Assembly: GCA_905214675.1 (NCBI GenBank)
Contig: CAJMMS010000034.1
Span: forward strand, 1-18,810
Reading direction: 5' to 3'
Source of the DNA: an uncultured bacterium
Lineage (GTDB): Bacteria > Bacillota > Clostridia > Lachnospirales > Lachnospiraceae
Length of the DNA: 18,810 nucleotides
Shown here: piece by piece, positions 7,600 through 14,300 of the stretch
Layout of the letters: each line of letters begins with the position of its first letter
How positions within the stretch are numbered: position 1 is the first letter of the stretch
Position numbers and translations under genes: made by a program
The notes under the pieces: generated by a model
What the model was told of the DNA's origin: nothing
Databases searched by the model: none
Seen by the model: the letters and a program-made list of their open reading frames with translations, nothing else

Positions 7600-9105
7600 A
7601 TGAAAAAGAGACACGTACAAAAAATGTTGACAATGGCATTGACTGCAGCAGTGATCTGCAGTTCAGTACCGGTATCTGCGGAGACCGTTTCGGAGAATGA
7701 AACAGCCGTGACTGTAGGTACAGCAGCAGAACAGGAAACGGCAGAAAAGCCGGAGCTGGAAGCAGATCAGGCAGAAACGAAAGATACAAAGGTTGAGGAT
7801 GGAAAAGAAGGATATCTGTCCTATTGCATTTATCAGAAACCGGATGAAACAAAATATGTGGAAATAACAAGGTGTGATTATAATGCAAAGGGAGCTGTAG
7901 AAATACCCACGAAAATTAAGGATATTAAAGTAACGAGCATAGGGAATGAAGTATTTTTTGGCTGTAGCGAGTTAACCAGCATAGAAATCCCGTCGAGTGT
8001 AACGAGCATAGGGAATTTTGCATTTTCTGGCTGTAGCGGGTTAACCGGCATAGAGATCCCGTCGAGTGTAACGAGCATAAGGGATTATGCATTTTCTAGC
8101 TGTAGCGGGTTAACCGGCATAGAGATCCCATCGAGTGTAACGAAGATAGGGGAAGCTGCATTTTCTGGCTGTAGCGGGTTAACAAGTATAAACGTAGAAT
8201 CTGGCAATGAGGTCTATGACAGCAGAGATAACTGTAATGCCATTATAAAAAAAGCGACGAATACTCTTATACAGGGCTGTAAAAACACAAAAATCCCGTC
8301 GAGTGTAACGAGCATAGGGTATTATGCATTTTATGACTGCAGCGGGTTAACCGGCATAGAGATCCCGTCGAGTGTAACGAGCATAGGGAATTTTGCATTT
8401 TGGTTCTGTAGCGGATTAAAAGATGTATATTATACAGGCACACAGGAACAGTGGAATGCAATCAGCTTTGGTAGTGGCGGTGATACATTAAATGTTTTCG
8501 GAGCTTATGATGAAGACTTGCGTCAAAATATCTCAATTCCCTTTACCTTGCACTGTAACTATTCACGACCGAAACCAGATGTGCCTGCGGCTGGAACAAC
8601 TCTGAAAGAGAAAACAGGCAGGGAATTTAAGGTGACAGAATCAGATGGTTCTGAAAGCAAGCCATCAGTAACGCTTACAAAGCTGTCTGCCAAGGATAAA
8701 AAGGCAAAGAAGGTTACCATTCCCAAAACCGTTACAATTAACAATGTGAAGTATCGGGTGACAGGCATTGCGGCAAAAGTATTTAAGAACAGTAAGAAGC
8801 TGCAGACAGTTGTAATTCCTGACACGGTTACAGAGATCGGAACCGGCAGTTTTGAAGGCTGCAAAAACTTAAAGAGCGTAACGATTGGAAAGAATGTAAC
8901 CTCTATCGGAAAGAATGCCTTTAAGAATTGCAAGAACCTCAAGAAGATTACTGTGAAGAGTACAAAATTAAAGAAAGTCGGAAAAGGCGCTCTCACAGGC
9001 ATCAACAGAAAATGCGTTATTAAAGTACCGAAGAAACAGCTGAAGTCTTACAAGCGTCTGTTCAAGGGAAAGGGGCAGAAGAAATCTGTGAAGATTAAAA
9101 AATAG
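7600..9105 (+). CDS. Secreted BspA-type leucine-rich repeat surface protein
   Basis: 501 residues. A clear Sec signal peptide (KKRHVQK, hydrophobic core, VPVSA, cut near residue 27) is followed by an acidic Glu/Thr-rich spacer to about 70. Then comes an LRR_5/BspA-type region (about 105-280) with 23-residue units of the form VTSIGxxAFxxCSGLTGIEIPSS. Four units are in tandem, then an irregular island with SGNEVYDSRDNCNAI, then two more. A linker with QEQWNAI and a basic C-terminal region (about 330-501) carry more diverged LRR units and end in KGKGQKKSVKIKK. There is no LPxTG motif. Such proteins usually act in adhesion or as surface structures. The C-terminal third is homologous to the end of the GH2 enzyme further along. 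Preceded by a consensus promoter and AGGAGG. Confidence 0.92.
   Translation: MKKRHVQKMLTMALTAAVICSSVPVSAETVSENETAVTVGTAAEQETAEKPELEADQAETKDTKVEDGKEGYLSYCIYQKPDETKYVEITRCDYNAKGAVEIPTKIKDIKVTSIGNEVFFGCSELTSIEIPSSVTSIGNFAFSGCSGLTGIEIPSSVTSIRDYAFSSCSGLTGIEIPSSVTKIGEAAFSGCSGLTSINVESGNEVYDSRDNCNAIIKKATNTLIQGCKNTKIPSSVTSIGYYAFYDCSGLTGIEIPSSVTSIGNFAFWFCSGLKDVYYTGTQEQWNAISFGSGGDTLNVFGAYDEDLRQNISIPFTLHCNYSRPKPDVPAAGTTLKEKTGREFKVTESDGSESKPSVTLTKLSAKDKKAKKVTIPKTVTINNVKYRVTGIAAKVFKNSKKLQTVVIPDTVTEIGTGSFEGCKNLKSVTIGKNVTSIGKNAFKNCKNLKKITVKSTKLKKVGKGALTGINRKCVIKVPKKQLKSYKRLFKGKGQKKSVKIKK
7930..8442 (+). repeat. 69-bp LRR-coding tandem repeats
   Basis: Units begin with GTAACGA at 7930, 7999, 8068 and 8137, exactly 69 bp apart, and again at 8305 and 8374, after a 99-bp island. 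Much of each unit is identical at the DNA level, third codon positions included (for example TAACCGGCATAGAGATCCC), so the array was probably made or homogenised by recent recombination. Confidence 0.9.
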
Positions 9106-9139
9106 ACGATAGAAGAATCCGAAAGAAATTGCGAAAAAA

Positions 9140-9180
9140 CCGCCTGTTACCCCGATCATCGATCTATGGGTAACAGGCGG
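9140..9180 (-). terminator. Bidirectional terminator between the LRR gene and the minus-strand unit
   Basis: A perfect 13-bp stem, CCGCCTGTTACCC (9140-9152) with GGGTAACAGGCGG (9168-9180), and a 15-nt loop. On the minus strand the stem is followed by TTTTTT, a canonical terminator for the convergent unit. On the plus strand the T-run is poor (TGATTCTATTTG), but the hairpin is the only obvious end for the LRR transcript. Confidence 0.8.
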
Positions 9181-9217
9181 TGATTCTATTTGAACTATAC
9201 TGCTGTATCAATACCTT

Positions 9218-9397
9218 TTAAGCCTTATCTTCCACATTTAATGTACCGCTTTTACGGACTTTTGTGTTCAGATTTTTAAGCAGTATTCCTTGGTTACGTT
9301 CCTGCTTTTCCTGCCCATTCGATTTCTGGCTCATACCAGCAAGATTAGTGCCATGCTCGGCACACAAAATCAGGGGATATGTCTTTCTCGTCAACAT
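9218..9397 (-). CDS. Possible 59-residue basic peptide
   Basis: A short open frame inside the minus-strand unit, starting MLTRKTYPLILCAEHG and ending LNVEDKA. It is rich in K, N, Q and E, with no signal peptide or recognised domain. An AGGGG sits only 2 nt before the ATG (6 nt before a following TTG), and both lie in the 5' arm of a perfect 12-bp hairpin that could hide them. The stop is about 40 nt before the terminator. The frame may be fortuitous in a non-coding RNA. Confidence 0.3.
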   Translation of the reverse strand: MLTRKTYPLILCAEHGTNLAGMSQKSNGQEKQERNQGILLKNLNTKVRKSGTLNVEDKA

Positions 9398-9405
9398 ATC
9401 CCCTG
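9371..9405. other. Perfect 12-bp hairpin
   Basis: CAGGGGATATGT (9371-9382) and ACATATCCCCTG (9394-9405) are exact inverted repeats around an 11-nt loop. On the minus strand the second arm contains the AGGGG and ATG of the 59-residue frame, and the first arm is followed by ATTTTG, so it could hide a start site or act as a weak early terminator. Confidence 0.7.
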
Positions 9406-9429
9406 TTAATGATGTTCTGCTATTTCCAT

Positions 9430-9695
9430 TGGACTTATTACCTTTCTTTTGTTTTGTTTTGTATCCTGTCTACTTCTGTGTTTTACAAAAGCAGATATGA
9501 TTTATGTTTTTGGTGGACTGTACCTCCTCTTCTTAAATTCTTTTATTGATTCTCATTCCCTCTGTTTTTTTGGCTCTGCCCTTCGCTTTCCTAATCACTG
9601 AAGTTGAATGACTGCTTATCGTTTGCGGTGCTATGTTTTCATTGGACCGTCCTCCTTGTTTTTTGTTTTCTCTCTTTTGTTTTGTTGTCTTTATT
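9430..9695 (-). repeat. Three diverged copies of an AGGAGG...GTCCA motif with AACAAAAC tracts
   Basis: On the minus strand GTCCA occurs at 9647, 9518 and 9434, each preceded closely by GGAGG or AAAGG and followed by AATGAAAACATAG, CCAAAAACATAA or AATGGAAATAG. The first and third copies are also preceded by related AACAAAACAAAAGA tracts. All three are in the same reading phase, but stop codons lie between them. This looks like an old internal duplication in the minus-strand unit. Confidence 0.45.
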
Positions 9696-9721
9696 ATAGG
9701 CGTTCTCTTCCGATTTGTCAA
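9693..9721 (-). promoter_or_regulatory. Perfect consensus sigma-A promoter (minus strand)
   Basis: TTGACA (9721-9716), 17 bp, TATAAT (9698-9693): no departure from the housekeeping consensus. The expected start is near 9686. No conventional gene follows. The unit runs about 550 nt to the terminator at 9140. Confidence 0.85.
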
Positions 9722-9833
9722 GCACTTTTTGAAATTATTTTTTGTTATTTTATAATTGTATTTATTTTATGTATTTTTCAGACTTTTTATACACTTTCCC
9801 ACTATTTCTTATTGATTTTTTTGCTGTACCCTG

Positions 9834-10015
9834 CTAAAATGAGTCAAGGGACAAATGGACATAAAATGGATGCTTGCATACATTTTTATGTCTATGGGGA
9901 CCGCTAAATCATGAAAAAGCAGCCATTTTTCAAAGAAAAATGCGCGGATTTTGAATGATTTCATAGATTTCGAGAGTGCCAGCGGCACGTAGAAATCTAT
10001 GGTGGCTCATTTTAG
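9834..10015 (+). repeat. Structured element A (upstream of carbamate-kinase gene)
   Basis: About 182 nt closed by a perfect 10-bp stem (CTAAAATGAG 9834-9843 with CTCATTTTAG 10006-10015) that encloses three hairpins in order. (1) GACATAAAATGGATGC 9858-9873 with its partner at 9876-9892, apex TGCTTGCA, one mismatch and one bulge. (2) CATTTTTC 9924-9931, AAA loop, GAAAAATG 9935-9942. (3) CATAGATTTC 9962-9971 with GAAATCTATG 9992-10001, holding an inner GTGCC-AGC-GGCAC stem. The same plan recurs at 11050-11232. No protein is encoded. I do not recognise the family; a mobile MITE-like repeat or a regulatory RNA are both possible. Confidence 0.7.
9849..9888 (+). repeat. 40-bp direct repeat, copy 1
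   Basis: These 40 bases, from GGACAAATGGACATAAAATG to the A after CATTTTT, recur without change at 10040-10079, 191 bp downstream. In this copy they form the bulk of hairpin 1 of structured element A. Confidence 0.9.
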
Positions 10016-10039
10016 GATAACTCCTTCTGGAGCGCCAAA

Positions 10040-10079
10040 GGACAAATGGACATAAAATGGATGCTTGCATACATTTTTA
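10040..10079 (+). repeat. 40-bp direct repeat, copy 2 (just upstream of carbamate kinase)
   Basis: Exact repeat of 9849-9888 without the rest of the structured element. It places an imperfect palindrome (ATGGATGCTTGCATACAT) 33-50 bp before the ATG. A weak promoter could be read here: TGGACA 10047-10052, 17 bp, TACATT 10070-10075, or a TATATT at 10082. The copy may be a truncated second insertion or a duplicated control region. Confidence 0.8.
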
Positions 10080-10112
10080 CTTATATTAAAGGAAGAAACG
10101 AGGTATTTGAGC

Positions 10113-11045
10113 ATGAAAAAACGAATTGTTATCGCTCTTGGACACCGTGCCCTTGGCACAACACTTCCGGAGCAGAAAAAGGCTGTCAAAACATCTGCTT
10201 CTGTACTGGCTGATATGGTGGAAGAAGGTTATCAGCTTGTGATCACACACAGCAACGCACCACAGGTCGGCATGATCCACACAGCTATGAATGAATTCGG
10301 AAAAACACATCCGGATTATACCGTTGCACCGATGTCGGTATGCTCTGCCATGAGCCAGGGTTACATCGGCTATGACCTGCAGAATGCGATCCGTGCCGAG
10401 CTTTTAAAACGCGGCATCTTCAAAACCGTATCTACGATCCTGACGCAGGTGATCGTAGATCCTTATGACGATGCTTTCCATCATCCGGTCAAAGTGATCG
10501 GCCGCTACATGGATGCCAAAGAAGCAGAGGCAGAAGAACAGAAGGGCAACTATGTCAAAGAAGAACCGGGCAAAGGTTATCGCCGTATTGTCGCTGCTCC
10601 GATGCCAAAGAGCATCGTGGAGATCGACGCGATCAAGACACTGGTTCAGAATGATCAGGTTGTCATTGCCTGCGGCGGCGGTGGTATTCCGGTTCTGCAG
10701 CAGGGCAATGAACTCAAAGGTGCAAGTGCCATCATCGAAAAAGACTATGCAAGCGGAAAGCTCGCAGAAGGTGTGGATGCCGATATCCTGATGATCCTTA
10801 CAAACGACAAGATGGTTGACATCGACCGTGACACCGAGCATCCGAGACTTCTGGAGCATATCACAGCAGAAGAAGCAAAAGAACATATCGCAGCCGATCA
10901 GTTCGGTGTAAATTCCATGCTTCCAAAGATCTGTGCTTCCGTTGATTTCATCACAGCCGGAAGAGGACGCTCCGCGATCATCACAAATCTGGAAAATGCC
11001 ATCGATGCCCTGAAAGGCAAGACCGGAACGATCATTACAGAGTAA
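10113..11045 (+). CDS. arcC: Carbamate-kinase family protein with altered carbamate-site motifs
   Basis: 310 residues, the usual length. The frame is open from 10065, but the ATG at 10113 has GAGGT 8 nt upstream and gives the standard start KKRIVIALG. The amino-acid-kinase fold is clear: SQGYIGYDLQNA (81-92), TQVIVDPYDDAFHHPVK (111-127), GKGYRRIV (153-160), VVIACGGGGIPV (183-194), IIEKDYAS (207-214), DADILMILTN (222-231), NSMLPK (267-272). Carbamate kinase makes ATP and carbamoyl groups interconvert. The usual ALGGNAL is ALGHRAL here (His11, Arg12), and HGNGPQVG is HSNAPQVG (Ser47, Ala49). Those loops line the carbamate/phosphate site in known enzymes, so the substrate may differ. No arginine deiminase or carbamoyltransferase gene is nearby; the gene stands alone between two structured elements. 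Confidence 0.85.
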   Translation: MKKRIVIALGHRALGTTLPEQKKAVKTSASVLADMVEEGYQLVITHSNAPQVGMIHTAMNEFGKTHPDYTVAPMSVCSAMSQGYIGYDLQNAIRAELLKRGIFKTVSTILTQVIVDPYDDAFHHPVKVIGRYMDAKEAEAEEQKGNYVKEEPGKGYRRIVAAPMPKSIVEIDAIKTLVQNDQVVIACGGGGIPVLQQGNELKGASAIIEKDYASGKLAEGVDADILMILTNDKMVDIDRDTEHPRLLEHITAEEAKEHIAADQFGVNSMLPKICASVDFITAGRGRSAIITNLENAIDALKGKTGTIITE

Positions 11046-11049
11046 TTTT

Positions 11050-11232
11050 GATGCCAGGGTCAAAAGCCTGAAACCACGATGTGCTTGCACAAGAGTGGTT
11101 TTATGGCTTAATGACCCGCCCCGATATGAGCATAAAAGTGAAGCATAAGCTTCACGATATGCGAATGTCGGAGAGAATTGTGGGAGTACGAAGTACGGAA
11201 CAATTCGTATGGCATCTTTTGACCTTAACATC
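11050..11232 (+). repeat. Structured element B (downstream of carbamate-kinase gene)
   Basis: About 183 nt beginning 5 nt after the stop codon. Closing stem GGTCAAAAG (11058-11066) with CTTTTGACC (11216-11224), plus GATG/CATC at the very ends (11050-11053, 11229-11232). Inside, in order: hairpin 1 AAACCAC 11071-11077 with GTGGTTT 11095-11101 and inner TGTGC-TT-GCACA; hairpin 2 GCATA/TATGC (11130-11134, 11158-11162) around GTGAAGC-ATAA-GCTTCAC; hairpin 3 GAATTGT/ACAATTC (11175-11181, 11200-11206) around GTAC-GAA-GTAC. GATGCC at the start could instead pair with GGCATC at 11211-11216. Same order, spacing and linkers as element A, but different stem bases. Confidence 0.75.
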
Positions 11233-11292
11233 ATAATTTTATTAAAATAAACAAAACGGTAGGACTGCTTCATGTGGTTCTGCCATTTTTCT

Positions 11293-11339
11293 GCAAAAGA
11301 AATACACCACACGTTTCCATGCGGTGTATTTCTTTTTGC
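11293..11339. terminator. Bidirectional terminator between carbamate kinase and GH2 genes
   Basis: GCAAAAGAAATACACC (11293-11308) pairs with GGTGTATTTCTTTTTGC (11323-11339), with one extra T on the right and a 14-nt loop. A-rich and T-rich ends make it work in both directions for the convergent genes. Confidence 0.85.
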
Positions 11340-11377
11340 TGTTGAACTCCAGCTAAGATGAAGTTTTTGCTGTCACA

Positions 11378-14300
11378 CTATTTGATCTTTACGCTCTTTT
11401 TCTGACCTTTGCCTTTCAGCAGGGATGTGTAAGTTTTCTTTTTGCTTTTCGGCACTTTGATGACTGCTTTTGCAGAGATGTTTTTCAGTGCCCTCTTTCC
11501 TACGGAAGTCAGTTTTTTGCTCTTGATCTGGATGCTCTTCAGTTTGCCATCGCCTGAGAATGCATTTTTGCCAATCCTGGAAACGTTTGTTCCAATCGTT
11601 ACTTTTTCCAGTTTCTTCATGCCTTTGAATGCATTTGCTGCGATTGACGTTACGCTCACTGTTTCACCGTTTATCGTTACGGCTGCTGCTACTTTCAGGG
11701 TACGTGCCCTCCTGGAATCTACACCATATGCCTCTGCCAGTTTCTTCTGTGCATCGGTTACACGATATTTTACATTTCCTGAAGTAACGGTATCGCCGAC
11801 TTTCAGTGCCTCTTCCGGTTTCGGCTGATTCTGCTGTGCTTTGAGTCTTTCGATCTCAGCCTGAGCCTGCTTCAGTGCTTCGTCTGCTGCTGCTTTTTCT
11901 TCCTGGAGTTTCTTGTAAGCTGCATCTTTTTCTTTCTCAAGTTCTTTTAAGTCGTCCTGGATCTTCTGCAGTTCTTTCTGAAGTTCCGTTTTATCACCTT
12001 TTGCATTTGCCAGTTCTTCCTGCTTTTTCGCAAGTTCCGCTTCTTTTGCCTGCAGTTTTTTCAGAATTCCCTGATAATCGGACGCATCCGGAACTTTCAG
12101 TCCCTGTACGGCTGCCTGCAGTGCTGTTGCCTGTGCATCGACTGCTTCCTGTGTTGCTGTTTTGTCTGCGTATACCGTTTCTGCATTCTGGATCGCTTCC
12201 TGCAGTGCCTTGTAAGATTCTACGGTATAGTCTGCTTCTTTTAATGCTTTTGCAATATCGAGTGTCTGTTTCAGTTCACTCTTATCTGCTGCGTTTGGAT
12301 CTGCTACATGGATCAGTTTTGCATCTGCCCAGTCACCATTGTCGTGTGCATTATCGCCAATTTTATCCATGAACAGAACCAGATTTTTCTGGATACCGGA
12401 AATATCAATGCTGATATGTTCTGCATCACTGTAAGTATCTAATTTTGCGGAACGGTAAATCTCTGTTCCCTGGATATTTCCATCTGCATCAACTTCGCCA
12501 TCATAGATCACGAAATAAACACCATCACCGTTCTGTTTCTTTGCGGCCTTGAAGTAATCAATACCGACATATGCCTGAAAATAAAGTTTTTCATTCTCTT
12601 CCAACTGTGCTTTGTAAGAAGATACATCGTATTCAACTGTTGCATCTGCATTTGCACCGAGACCTTTGTAAAAGTAAGTCTGTTCGCCATCCACGCTCAG
12701 AGAAATTTTTCCAGAGGATGCTCCGTTGCAGTACTGATTTTTCATAACGCTTTCCCATCCGGACCGTGCATATTTCCACTCAATATCAGAGAGGTATGTC
12801 ACTTCTCCGGTGATCGGACGCTCGCTCACTTTGACAGTCGCTGCGACTGCTGTCAAGTCTGCTGCTGCACCTGCCATATCTTTTGCTGTTACATCTTCCA
12901 GTCCCACGCTGTAGCTGCCAGGCTGTGCATCTGCTTTTGCTTTCATGGTGATTGTTGCAAATTCACTGGTAGATGCCGGGATTCCGGCTTCATTTTTCAG
13001 TGTGTAAAGAATCTTTCCGTCTGCTTCTGTGCTTGTCAGCGTACCTTCGATTCCATCTTTCAGTGCAACGGCCGGTGCTTCAAAGACATCTGCATCATAG
13101 GAAATACGGAAACTTACTTCACTTAACAGACTGTCTGAAGACAGGTTTGTAAGTTTTGCGTTCAGTGTCAGGTTCTTGCCCTGTACCACAGCATCTTCGC
13201 CTTCAAGTATCAGGCGTGCTCCAATTTTTTCGGTACTCAGTTTCACAGATGCTTCTGTGATCTCCATGTTACCGGATGATGAATAAGGCGTTGCATTTTC
13301 CATGTATACACGGACTTTTGTTGTGTAAACCGGTTTGAACTGCATCACTGCCGGTGCTCCGGATTCTTTCACGGTGCTCTGTGCGGATACCGGTGCCCAG
13401 TCTGCTCCATCCCAGTACTGAGCTTCCAGCACTTTCGGGATCGCACAGTAACGGCTCTCTTTGAAATTCAGTGTGATCTGGTTGAGAACCTGTGCTTCTT
13501 CCCAGTCAAATTCTACATATTCATTCTTTCTGGATGCGCTGTTTGCCGGAAGCAGTACCGATGCTCCTCTGTTGTAAGCATTGGTCCAGCTTGTGCTGTC
13601 ATCTCCATCCAGCATATTCTGCGGATAATTCTTATCAGATCCTGTGAAGGATGCAGTTGCACTTGCTTTGCCCGCTGCCAGTTCCACATCGGTTGCTGCA
13701 TCATCACTTTCGGTGATCGTTGCCTGTGCGGTAAGTTTGCTGCCTTCGATCGTGCCTTCTGCTTTTCCGTCTTTTACTTCAGACCAGGTTACTTTTTTGA
13801 GCAGGCTGTAATCTCCTGCACTGCCTGTATAGTTTACTTTTACTACAGACGGAAGTGTCACACTCATACCAGTCGGTACGGTTACATTTACTGCATCAAC
13901 CGATTTTTCGGTTCCGGTCACTTCTGCTGCCTTTGGTGCATCTCCGGTTCCGTCTGCTGTCACTTTCAGTGCGACCTGTGCGGTTTTTAAGTTATCAGAA
14001 GAAATGGTCAGCAGAGCATCGCCTGCTTCTTTTTCTGATTTCAGGATCACCAGTACTTTTCCGTTGTAAGCCATTCTTTCCGAATAGCTGCTCTTATCTA
14101 CATTATCGTATTTATAGAGTTCTGCACTTTCCTGTTTGCCGTTGTCCACGCCGACGATGGAAGCTTTTCCGCTGACTGCAAATTTCACCAGGTTATCTGC
14201 ATCCGGTACCATATTTCCATTTTCATCGACTACGGTACATTCTACATAAGAAAGGCTGGTTCCGTCTGCTTTGAGAACGGTCTTATCTGCCACTGCCTGA

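Noticed and set aside
7930..8442. CRISPR-like array
   Set aside because: The 69-bp units are contiguous with no unique spacers and encode 23-residue LRR units in one frame.
9134..9690. RNase P RNA, tmRNA or another housekeeping RNA in the minus-strand unit
   Set aside because: I looked for the conserved core motifs (for example the RNase P GAGGAAAGTCC core and an ALAA-type tag frame) and found none.
9533..9721. A 62-codon basic frame on the minus strand
   Set aside because: Its TTG start is the -35 box itself, upstream of the predicted transcription start, so it could not be translated from that promoter as drawn. The good AAGGAGG inside leads only to ATG-AAA-ACA-TAG.
9264..9907. Plus-strand frames of 78 and 99 codons in the intergenic region
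   Set aside because: Phe/Leu/Cys-rich translations of T-rich DNA with no ribosome binding sites; they are the reverse of A-rich minus-strand sequence.
9834..11232. Composite transposon carrying the carbamate-kinase gene between two repeats
   Set aside because: The two elements are strongly diverged in sequence, in the same orientation, encode no transposase, and show no target-site duplication I could find.
10404..11312. A 302-codon open frame antisense to the carbamate-kinase gene
   Set aside because: It mirrors the real gene's codon structure, has a Cys/His/Phe-rich composition of a shadow frame and no ribosome binding site. The plus-strand product is a clear conserved family.
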